Assembly: GCA_900752475.1 (NCBI GenBank)
Contig: CAADVJ010000077.1
Location: 1-20,930, forward strand
DNA length: 20,930 bases
From: an uncultured Collinsella sp.
GTDB taxonomy: Bacteria; Actinomycetota; Coriobacteriia; Coriobacteriales; Coriobacteriaceae
Direction of reading: 5' to 3'
The notes under the pieces were generated by a model that saw nothing but the letters and a program-made list of their open reading frames with translations, ran no database searches and was not told where the DNA came from. Positions 1 to 6,430 of the stretch are shown piece by piece (within the stretch, counting starts at the first letter, position 1; every line of letters starts with the position of its first letter). The position numbers and the translations under genes are program-made.

Positions 1-46
1 CGAGGGTATGGGGACTCGTTCGGCCAGATGCGCCGCCGCTGTTTGC

Positions 47-108
47 GATCCGTTTTCCTCCGTCCCCTTCGGATCACGCGACCCCTTGGGGACGGAGGAA
101 AACGGATC
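47..108. repeat. 21-bp perfect inverted repeat (GGGGAC-type intergenic element)
   Basis: Positions 47-67 and 88-108 are exact reverse complements over 21 bp, separated by 20 bp. The right arm carries the core GGGGACGGAGGAAAA. A 20-bp stretch, CCCTTGGGGACGGAGGAAAA (83-102), recurs exactly on the minus strand at 9455-9474, so this is a dispersed repeat and not only a local hairpin. Inside the loop, CCCC TT GGGG (82-91) allows an alternative small fold. No T-run follows on either strand, so a simple intrinsic terminator is unlikely. The element lies downstream of the MFS gene. Its origin (REP-like or MITE-like) is inferred. Confidence 0.75.
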
Positions 109-119
109 ATTTCGTAGGC

Positions 120-183
120 CCGTGGCCGCCTTGGAAACCGAATGATGGTACGAGCATCCATTCGGCTTCCAAGGCGGCCACGG
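120..183. repeat. 25-bp near-perfect hairpin downstream of the MFS gene
   Basis: Arms 120-144 and 159-183 are complementary over 25 bp with one exception, A137 opposite C166. In a minus-strand transcript that pair becomes a G-U wobble. The 14-nt loop can close by three further pairs (145-147 with 155-157). The hairpin sits 35 bp beyond the MFS stop codon, where a transcript end is expected, but no U-tract follows it on the minus strand. It could be a processing or stability element at the 3' end, a Rho-linked end, or a repeat insertion. Confidence 0.7.
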
Positions 184-218
184 ATAGAACGGGGCGAACA
201 GAAAAGAGCGACGGACGT

Positions 219-1523
219 CTACTCCCCCGCCACGCTCGCGCGCAGCTTGGCGGCGATGGGCTCGGATGCCAGCAGGAACACGAGCATGACCACGGAGCAC
301 GCCAGGCACACAATCCAAGTGCTCGCAAAGGAGCCCGTGGCATCGAACAGCACGCCCGAGACGATGGCACCCACGGTGCCGCCGACCATCTCGAGCGAGG
401 TAATGGTGCCCGTGACCTTACCCAGGTCGGCCATGCCAAATTGCTTGGACGCGGCAATGGTAGGCGTGATGGTGCCCATGCACGTTCCGACACCAAAGCT
501 CACGGCAGCCACGATGGGACCAAGATCGGTCGCGGGGAAGCACAGAGCAACGCAAGCGATAACGCACGCAACGGATCCCAGCACGTTGCCAAAGCGCAGG
601 CCAAAGCGGTCATAGATCGCACCGAGCGAAATTTTGGCGACAACGACGGTGACCATATAGGCCGAAAGCACCGTACCGGCCCACATGGGATCGTGACCGC
701 CCGTGACGATCTTGGCGCCGTTGACGGTAACGCTCGTCATGTTGGTGACCTGGTTGGGCAAGATGGCGCCGTTAACGAGACCCATAAAGAGGAAGGCGAC
801 GACAAGCAGCCAAAACGCCGGGCTCTTCTTGATACGAGACCAGCCGACGCTAACCTCGGGCGCCGTGCGCTCGTCCTTGTCGCCAGCCGTCGAGACGGAC
901 GGATCGCCCGGGTTCTCGCCGAGCGGCTTAAGGCCGATATCGGAAGGCTTGGTGCGGAAGGAATAGGCCGTGATGGGCAGTGCCGCCACAATGCAGACGG
1001 CAGCGAGTACCAGGAACGCAGAGCGCCAGCCCACGCTCACGATAAGCGAGCTCACGATCGGCGAGAGAATAGCGCCGCCAAAGCCCGAGCCCGAAAGTGC
1101 GATGGAGATGGCAAGGCCTCGCTTGGCGGTAAACCAGTTGGCGGTCACCAGGCTGATGAGCAGGCGGGTCGAGGCCACAGCGAAGCAGCCCGAAACGGCA
1201 AAGAGCACGTAGACCTGCCAAAGCTCACCCACAAAGCTCATGCCCGCGAGCACCGCCGAGGTGGCGATAACGGTGAGCGAGCCCAATACGCGGCCACTCA
1301 CCTTATCGGCAACATGGCCGATAACGAGCGAACCCACGACGCTCACCACGGTGGAGATAGCGTTGGAGATGTTGTACTGCGCAAGGGAAATGCCCAGGTC
1401 GCTGACGATCAGCGGCTGGAACAGGCTCATGCAGTTGACGAAAATCGTGTAGCACGTGGCCATGATCACAAAGCCGGAGGTCACCACGAGCCAGCCGGGG
1501 AAGAATTTACGTTGCTGGGACAT
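219..1523 (-). CDS. MFS transporter, OFA/monocarboxylate-like family
   Basis: The 434-residue protein is very hydrophobic, with about 12 predicted membrane helices in two halves joined by a charged central loop (roughly residues 200-225). The MFS motif between helices 2 and 3 is visible as GHVADKVSGRVLG, and its counterpart in the second half reads GAIYDRFGLRFG. The N-terminus (FFPGWLVVTSGF) and the overall layout resemble oxalate/formate antiporter and monocarboxylate permeases; the substrate is not shown by the sequence. It sits in the cytoplasmic membrane. The ATG start is supported by AAAAGGAG about 5 bases upstream. The upstream neighbour is an M20 amidohydrolase, from which it is separated by a 90-bp imperfect palindrome, so co-transcription is uncertain. 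The family call is firm, the subfamily moderate. Confidence 0.93.
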   Translation of the reverse strand: MSQQRKFFPGWLVVTSGFVIMATCYTIFVNCMSLFQPLIVSDLGISLAQYNISNAISTVVSVVGSLVIGHVADKVSGRVLGSLTVIATSAVLAGMSFVGELWQVYVLFAVSGCFAVASTRLLISLVTANWFTAKRGLAISIALSGSGFGGAILSPIVSSLIVSVGWRSAFLVLAAVCIVAALPITAYSFRTKPSDIGLKPLGENPGDPSVSTAGDKDERTAPEVSVGWSRIKKSPAFWLLVVAFLFMGLVNGAILPNQVTNMTSVTVNGAKIVTGGHDPMWAGTVLSAYMVTVVVAKISLGAIYDRFGLRFGNVLGSVACVIACVALCFPATDLGPIVAAVSFGVGTCMGTITPTIAASKQFGMADLGKVTGTITSLEMVGGTVGAIVSGVLFDATGSFASTWIVCLACSVVMLVFLLASEPIAAKLRASVAGE

Positions 1524-1561
1524 ACCGCTCCTTTTAAAAAACGAATAGCCTGCGCCGGGCG

Positions 1562-1651
1562 CCGGTAGTGCCCAAGATTGCCCTGAAAGACAAGGGCATA
1601 GGCCTTATGGCCATGCCCGCAAGCTTGAAAGGCAAGGTTGGGTGCTACCGG
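1562..1651. repeat. Imperfect 90-bp palindrome between amidohydrolase and MFS genes
   Basis: Outer arms 1562-1575 and 1638-1651 pair at 12 of 14 positions, the other two being G-T wobbles on the plus strand. An inner hairpin, GGGCAT-A-GGCC / GGCC-ATGCCC (1594-1618), has a TTAT loop. The right outer arm overlaps the stop codon of the amidohydrolase gene. On the minus strand the inner hairpin is followed by TTGTCTTT, which makes a weak intrinsic terminator for the amidohydrolase possible. No clear promoter for the MFS gene stands out in this gap. Confidence 0.5.
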
Positions 1652-2940
1652 TGGTCGGCGATATAGCCCAAAGCGACGGCGGTATAAGCCGCGGCACCGA
1701 GCGGCAGCTCGGCATCGTTAAAACGTGCCTTGGGATGGTGCTGGGCAAAATGCTCGTCCGTGTCGGTTACGGCCGCGCCCACGGTAAAATATGCACTCGG
1801 AATCTCGCTCGAGATAAGCGCGAAGTCCTCACTCGCCATGGCATGGAAAAGCGGCAAGAAAGCCGACTTGGGCAGCACTGCGCCCACGTAGCCAAGCGAC
1901 GCCTGAGTCATATCGCTGTCGAGTACAAGCGGCGGAACATCCGAAAGCGTCTCGATGGTCGCCGGCGTACGATATGTTGTGGCAACGCCGTTAACGACCT
2001 CCGCGATGCGGGTCTTGAGGTGCTCCATGAGCTCAACATCGAAGCCGCGCAGCGTTCCCTCGAGCACGCAGGTGTCGGGGATGACGTTGGCCGCCAAGCC
2101 GCCAGCAAACTTACCAACGGTAAGTGCGACTTCCTTGGCCGCCGGCACCTCGCGGGCGATAAGCTCCTGGAGCGCCAGGTGCACATGGACGCCGGCCGCG
2201 ATGGGGTCGATGCAGATCTCGGGGCTCGAGCCATGGCCGCCCTTGCCCTGGAGCGTGATGCGGAAACCGTACACGCCCGAAAGCGCCGGACTGCCGTAGA
2301 GCACCAGGCCAAGCGGCGACTGGCTGTTGACATGCATGGCAAAGGCCGCCTGAGGACGCGGGTTCTGCAGCAGGCCATCGGCGATGGCAGCGCGTGCCCC
2401 TTCAAAGGTCTCCTCGCCCGGCTGGAACAGCAGTTTGACGGTGGCATTGGCGTCGACGAGCTCGGCCTCGCGGGCCTTGAGCAGGCGAGCCGCACCAAGC
2501 AGCGCCGTCGCGTGCATATCGTGACCGCAAGCGTGCATGCAGCCGTTGGTGGATGCAAAGGGCTCGCCGGATTCCTCGGCAACGGGCAGGGCATCCATGT
2601 CGCCACGCAGCATAATGACCGTTCCGGCCTGTTCGTCCGTGCAGACGCCATTGCCCTGGGCCGCGGCGGCACCGGCACCGACAAGGCCCGCAACACAGGA
2701 ACCATCGACGAGCGTGGCAAACGGGATGTCCATCTCGGTCAGGCGCGCTTGGATATACGCAGAGGTTTGCGGAAGGCGATTGCCCAACTCAGGCGTCTGG
2801 TGCAGGTCGTGGCGCCACGCAGCAAGCTTGTCGGCAAAAGCTTGAGCCTCGGCAACAAGACCGTCACCGATAGCGGCTTGCGCTGCCTGGGTAGCCTTGG
2901 GCGCTGGTTGCGGTTGAAAATCGGACTGAGCTGGTGCCAT
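1645..2940 (-). CDS. M20-family metal-dependent amidohydrolase/aminoacylase
   Basis: This 431-residue cytosolic enzyme belongs to the M20D amidohydrolase group (hippurate hydrolase, N-acyl-L-amino acid amidohydrolase), which hydrolyses N-acyl or peptide-like amide bonds using two metal ions. Visible motifs in order are RGDMDALPV (112-120), HACGHDMHA (136-144, ligands C138 and H140), FQPGEET (172-178, catalytic and ligand glutamates), MHV (H203), GKGGHGS in the dimerisation domain, MASEDFA, and a C-terminal HHP (last ligand histidine). The length is slightly above the usual 380-400 residues because of an Ala/Gln/Pro-rich N-terminal extension of about 30 residues. The ATG is preceded by GGAGGG at good spacing. 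The exact substrate is unknown. The neighbouring MFS and EamA transporters suggest handling of imported or exported amino-acid conjugates, but only by proximity. Confidence 0.94.
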   Translation of the reverse strand: MAPAQSDFQPQPAPKATQAAQAAIGDGLVAEAQAFADKLAAWRHDLHQTPELGNRLPQTSAYIQARLTEMDIPFATLVDGSCVAGLVGAGAAAAQGNGVCTDEQAGTVIMLRGDMDALPVAEESGEPFASTNGCMHACGHDMHATALLGAARLLKAREAELVDANATVKLLFQPGEETFEGARAAIADGLLQNPRPQAAFAMHVNSQSPLGLVLYGSPALSGVYGFRITLQGKGGHGSSPEICIDPIAAGVHVHLALQELIAREVPAAKEVALTVGKFAGGLAANVIPDTCVLEGTLRGFDVELMEHLKTRIAEVVNGVATTYRTPATIETLSDVPPLVLDSDMTQASLGYVGAVLPKSAFLPLFHAMASEDFALISSEIPSAYFTVGAAVTDTDEHFAQHHPKARFNDAELPLGAAAYTAVALGYIADHR

Positions 2941-2971
2941 AAATGCCCTCCAGTATTATTTGTGCAGCAAA

Positions 2972-2991
2972 CACTTTGATGGTCTAAAGTG
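2972..2991. promoter_or_regulatory. Possible operator upstream of the amidohydrolase gene
   Basis: CACTTT (2972-2977) and AAAGTG (2986-2991) form a 6-bp perfect inverted repeat with an 8-bp spacer, 32-51 bp upstream of the amidohydrolase ATG. This is where a repressor would be expected to sit. No convincing -35/-10 pair was found beside it, so it is offered only as a candidate. Confidence 0.3.
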
Positions 2992-3016
2992 CAAGGCATA
3001 ACTGTAAGGGCGTTAC

Positions 3017-3046
3017 ATAAAAAACGCCGCCCCAGAAGGGCGGCGC
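3017..3046 (-). terminator. Rho-independent terminator of the EamA gene
   Basis: On the minus strand an 8-bp GC stem, CGCCGCCC / GGGCGGCG (3025-3032 with 3038-3045), is followed immediately by six Ts (3024-3019). It begins 12 bp beyond the EamA stop codon. This is a textbook intrinsic terminator and separates the EamA gene from the amidohydrolase gene. Confidence 0.9.
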
Positions 3047-3056
3047 AACAAGTTGT

Positions 3057-4040
3057 TTACAATTGCGCGCAATTATTTCGGCGCAAAAAATCGAAATGTG
3101 TCTCGCTCAAGACGATCGACAAGAAGATGAGGACGAAGCCGGCGAGCAGACGCGAGGTAAGCGCCTCCCCCATCAGCAGCACCGAAAACAACACGCCCGA
3201 AGGGGACTCCATCGATAGGAGCAATGAACCCGTCGAGGCCGGAACGTGCGCCAAGCCGACGTTTTGGATGAGCAGCGCCACGCACGTGCAGCCCACCGAG
3301 AGAAAGGCCATCACGCCGATAAAGCTCGGGGTCCACACGGACAGAGGCGCTTGGGTCTCGAATAGCAGCGACGAGATAAGGCTCAAGACGCCATTGCCCA
3401 CAAACATCCAAAACGTGATGACGTTGATGTCCATTTTGCGACCGTACTTGGCGGTCACCGCCATCTGGATGGCGAAAAAGACCGCACCCGCCAGCGTAAT
3501 GACGTCACCGATGTTGAACTCGACACTATCGAGCGCCACCAGGCCAATGCCCGCCAGACAGAGCAATGCGGCGCCCAAGTTGTAGCGAGTGAGCTTTTCG
3601 CCGCTTAGGAAATAGCTCGCGAACGGGACCAGAATGCAATAGGTGCCCGTCAAAAAAGCGTTCTTACCCGCCGTGGTCTGAGCCAGACCGACCGTCTGCA
3701 AGGCATAGGCTGCCCACATGAGCGCGCCCATGCTCAGACCAACAATCAGATTGCGAGCGTTAAGGTGGGCGGCGATGCGCTTGCGAAAGATAACAAACAT
3801 GACCAGCGCTGCGGGAAGAAAGCGAACATAGAGCAGTTCGAACACCGGGATGGTGTCGAGCGCGTCCTTCATAGTGGTAAAGGAGTAGCCCCAGATAATC
3901 GCCACCGAAAGCAGTAGAACTTTCCAGAACAGCGGCGAGCGAGCACCGGCGCCACGGGAGGTGCCGCCCGCACCCAGGTCATCGCGAGCAACAGGGCTAT
4001 CGGGCATGTTTTCGATTTCGTTGGCAGCGTATTGGGCCAT
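3057..4040 (-). CDS. EamA/DMT-superfamily membrane transporter
   Basis: The 327-residue protein has a polar N-terminal tail of about 35 residues followed by roughly ten hydrophobic helices arranged as two EamA repeats. WGYSFTTMKDALDTIP near residues 50-65 and LLYVRFLPAALVMF just after match the start of a typical first EamA repeat. The family (drug/metabolite transporters such as RhaT, YdcZ and YedA types) moves small metabolites, often amino acids or their derivatives, across the cytoplasmic membrane. The substrate cannot be told from the sequence. The ATG has a modest Shine-Dalgarno (GAGGA) about 6 bases upstream. A strong terminator follows and a second one lies upstream behind the YhgE pair, so the gene is probably monocistronic. 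Confidence 0.93.
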   Translation of the reverse strand: MAQYAANEIENMPDSPVARDDLGAGGTSRGAGARSPLFWKVLLLSVAIIWGYSFTTMKDALDTIPVFELLYVRFLPAALVMFVIFRKRIAAHLNARNLIVGLSMGALMWAAYALQTVGLAQTTAGKNAFLTGTYCILVPFASYFLSGEKLTRYNLGAALLCLAGIGLVALDSVEFNIGDVITLAGAVFFAIQMAVTAKYGRKMDINVITFWMFVGNGVLSLISSLLFETQAPLSVWTPSFIGVMAFLSVGCTCVALLIQNVGLAHVPASTGSLLLSMESPSGVLFSVLLMGEALTSRLLAGFVLIFLSIVLSETHFDFLRRNNCAQL

Positions 4041-4080
4041 GGAACATCCTCACACTCAAACTGGGCGTGGTGTCCGCACG

Positions 4081-4109
4081 CGTATGGCTGCGTGCCGCCT
4101 CATGGTCAA
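4081..4109 (-). promoter_or_regulatory. Candidate promoter of the EamA gene
   Basis: On the minus strand TTGACC (4104-4109) and CATACG (4081-4086) are separated by exactly 17 bp. The -35 box matches the consensus at five of six positions, the -10 box at only three. It lies between the upstream operon's terminator and the EamA start codon, 41 bp ahead of it. Confidence 0.35.
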
Positions 4110-4110
4110 A

Positions 4111-4146
4111 TAAAAACGGGGCGCGCCGGACCCCCGGCACGCCCCG
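4111..4146 (-). terminator. Rho-independent terminator of the YhgE pair
   Basis: Arms 4117-4129 and 4134-4146 form a 13-bp GC-rich stem, with one G-U wobble in the minus-strand RNA, followed by TTTTTATTT on that strand. It lies about 95 bp beyond the stop codon of the downstream YhgE-type gene. Confidence 0.88.
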
Positions 4147-4240
4147 CTACTGTAGCAACAACCAACACGACATCGCAATCCAGCCCGCTAAAGTATCGGC
4201 AGAGTAGACCTTGATGTTTCGTCAACGCCACGCTGTTGCG

Positions 4241-6430
4241 CTAGATTAATTTAGTACTCTCAAGCTTTTCGATAATCCAGTCGTTGGCTTTGATGACCGG
4301 ACGGCGGAAGACCACGCCCAGCGCCAGCGACGGAATCAGATAGCTCGCCAGAATGCCCAGCTCAATCCAGTACTCCATATGGTAGGCACCGGCCATGGCG
4401 GCATGCATGGCGTTGATGCCGTGGGTAAACGGCAGGAACGGATATATCGCCTGGAACACGGGACCGGTCATCTCGATGGGGAACGTACCGCCCGAACCGC
4501 CGACCTGCATAACCAACAGCACGACAGCGAGTGCCTTACCGATATCGCCAAACGACACCGTAAGCGTGTAGACGATATTGGAGAACACGAGGCTCGCGAT
4601 CCAGCCCGCCAGCACAAATTGCAGCGGGTTGTCGCACTGGATGCCAAAGAACAGGATGTCGCCCGCGCACACGAGCGTTGCCTGCAGCAGCGCCAGACCG
4701 CCAAAGAACAGGTAACGGCCCAGGTAGATCTCGTGCAGGCGCACGGGGATGAGCTCGTTGATGAGCTCATCGTCAACCGACACCTTCATCATGGCCGCCA
4801 GCACGATCGAACCGACCCAGAGCGACAGAATCGTGTAGAACGGCGCCATGGCAGAGCCGTAATTGCGAATCGGATAGACCGGCTTGCGGTCGAGCGCGAC
4901 GGGGCCGGAAAGCGACGCGGCCAAACCCTCGGGGTCGTTGCCGATCATTGTCTTGATCGTGGCCAGATCGTCCGACATAAGGGCGCCGTCAAGCTCGTCC
5001 TTAAACGCGCTGATCTTGTCCGATGCCTCACCCAACTGATCGGAAGCCTTGTTGACCAGCTTTGCGGCTTTGGACAGACCCTTTGCCAGCGAGCCGGACG
5101 CATCGGTCAGTCCTGCAACGGCGCTATCCAGATCGCTTGAAATACCATTCAGTGAATCCAGAACCCCCGAGACGGTCTTCTTGAGCTCCTTGGCCTTAAC
5201 CGAGAACGTGGAATCGTAATCGGATTTGGCACCCGCGATGCCGGCCTTGGCATCGGCGATGGCCTGATCGACCTCGGCACGCGAGCTATTGACCTCGGCC
5301 ATGCTGTCGGAGAGAGACTTCGCGGTCGCCTTCAGGTCCTTCTCATTATTGCGGTACTCAACGGCGATTCTGCCCAGCGACGTCGCAGCGGACTTGAGGC
5401 CGTCCTTCAAATTCTCATCCCTCACCTGGTCGGCAAAGCTGCGGAGCTGATCGGCCATCGCATCGATATCCTTGGCGCGCGCATTGAGGGCCGCAGCGGC
5501 ATCGTTGAGTTGGGACACCGTAAGGTCGACATGCTGGTTCGCGGCATCGAACGCCTTCGCGAGCTCGGCAGACACATTGTCGAACGAACCCGCACTTCCA
5601 TCGATCGCGGCATCGATGGCATCGTTTGCCGCCTTAAGCGCTTCTTTGGAATCATCGATACCGCTCTTGGCATGCTCCATCAGCTGCTTAGTCGACTCAT
5701 CGACCGTGCCCGTCTGCTTGAGCATACCGCCCGCCGACGTCAGCGAATCGGACGTGGAACTCAAAATGCCCGCCAGCGACGTTGCGCTGGCCTGAACGTC
5801 TTGCAGGTCCTGGACCGAATCGCCCAGCGTCGAGGACAGGTTGGCGATAAAGTTGCTCACTTGGTCGGTGCTCATGTAATCGAGCAGGCTGGACACGGTT
5901 TTAAGACCGATGGTCGTGATGGTCTCGGTAAAGGTTTCGTTAACCTGGCTCTGGACGGCGCTCGACCCTTTCTCGGTCACGATCTGTGCGATAGCGTTGG
6001 CCTTCTGGTTCTCGTAGAACTCGATATCGGCATGCTTCACATCGGTCGAGAAGAGCGTCATCATATCGGCACTAAACGTCTTGGGGATAACGACAGCCGC
6101 ATAGTATGCGCCCGATTTGACGCCCTCGATGGCCTTTTCTCGATTGTTGAGCACAACCCAATCGAAGCTCTCGTTGCCGCGCAGGGTGGCGGTCACGTTT
6201 TCGCCCACGTTGACCTCGACAGGGATCAGATCGCTCTCGTAACCCTCATCGGTGTTGACCACGGCGATCTTAAGATTGCCGGTGTTGCCGTACGGATCCC
6301 AGCTGCCGGCGATATTAAACCACGCGTACAGGCACGGTACGATAACGAGGCCCATCACGACAACCAAGCCGATTACGGAGCGAGACACGTTTTGGACATC
6401 GCGCTTAAACAGATGCAGGATGTTCTTCAT
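4241..6430 (-). CDS. YhgE/Pip-type membrane protein (ABC-2-like C-terminus)
   Basis: The 729-residue protein has the YhgE/Pip architecture. A short N-terminus leads into one membrane helix (about residues 16-36), followed by the conserved WDPYGNT motif. Next is a long extracytoplasmic region (about 40-520) rich in Ala, Ser, Asp and Lys that looks like coiled coil. The C-terminus (about 530-715) has five or six membrane helices resembling ABC-2 permeases. Relatives include the lactococcal phage-infection protein Pip, B. subtilis YhgE/YueB and the type VII secretion component EsaA. Its molecular role here is unknown. The ATG begins directly after the TAA of the upstream YhgE-type gene, and its ribosome site GGAGGTGAGG lies inside that gene's last codons. 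Translation of the two is therefore almost certainly coupled, suggesting a complex. Confidence 0.92.
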   Translation of the reverse strand: MKNILHLFKRDVQNVSRSVIGLVVVMGLVIVPCLYAWFNIAGSWDPYGNTGNLKIAVVNTDEGYESDLIPVEVNVGENVTATLRGNESFDWVVLNNREKAIEGVKSGAYYAAVVIPKTFSADMMTLFSTDVKHADIEFYENQKANAIAQIVTEKGSSAVQSQVNETFTETITTIGLKTVSSLLDYMSTDQVSNFIANLSSTLGDSVQDLQDVQASATSLAGILSSTSDSLTSAGGMLKQTGTVDESTKQLMEHAKSGIDDSKEALKAANDAIDAAIDGSAGSFDNVSAELAKAFDAANQHVDLTVSQLNDAAAALNARAKDIDAMADQLRSFADQVRDENLKDGLKSAATSLGRIAVEYRNNEKDLKATAKSLSDSMAEVNSSRAEVDQAIADAKAGIAGAKSDYDSTFSVKAKELKKTVSGVLDSLNGISSDLDSAVAGLTDASGSLAKGLSKAAKLVNKASDQLGEASDKISAFKDELDGALMSDDLATIKTMIGNDPEGLAASLSGPVALDRKPVYPIRNYGSAMAPFYTILSLWVGSIVLAAMMKVSVDDELINELIPVRLHEIYLGRYLFFGGLALLQATLVCAGDILFFGIQCDNPLQFVLAGWIASLVFSNIVYTLTVSFGDIGKALAVVLLVMQVGGSGGTFPIEMTGPVFQAIYPFLPFTHGINAMHAAMAGAYHMEYWIELGILASYLIPSLALGVVFRRPVIKANDWIIEKLESTKLI

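Noticed and set aside
107..496. 129-residue minus-strand frame overlapping the MFS 3' end
   Set aside because: Its 3' part is made of the 25-bp hairpin and the rest overlaps the MFS coding sequence in another frame; Ser/Arg/Pro/Trp-rich shadow composition.
441..1568. 375-residue open frame on the plus strand opposite the MFS gene
   Set aside because: It is antisense to a clear transporter, rich in His, Arg and Gly as expected from reading GC-rich codons backwards, and lacks a ribosome site and any recognisable domain.
1642..2979. 445-residue plus-strand frame opposite the amidohydrolase
   Set aside because: Antisense shadow of a gene with all M20 motifs intact; composition is Arg/Gly/His-heavy.
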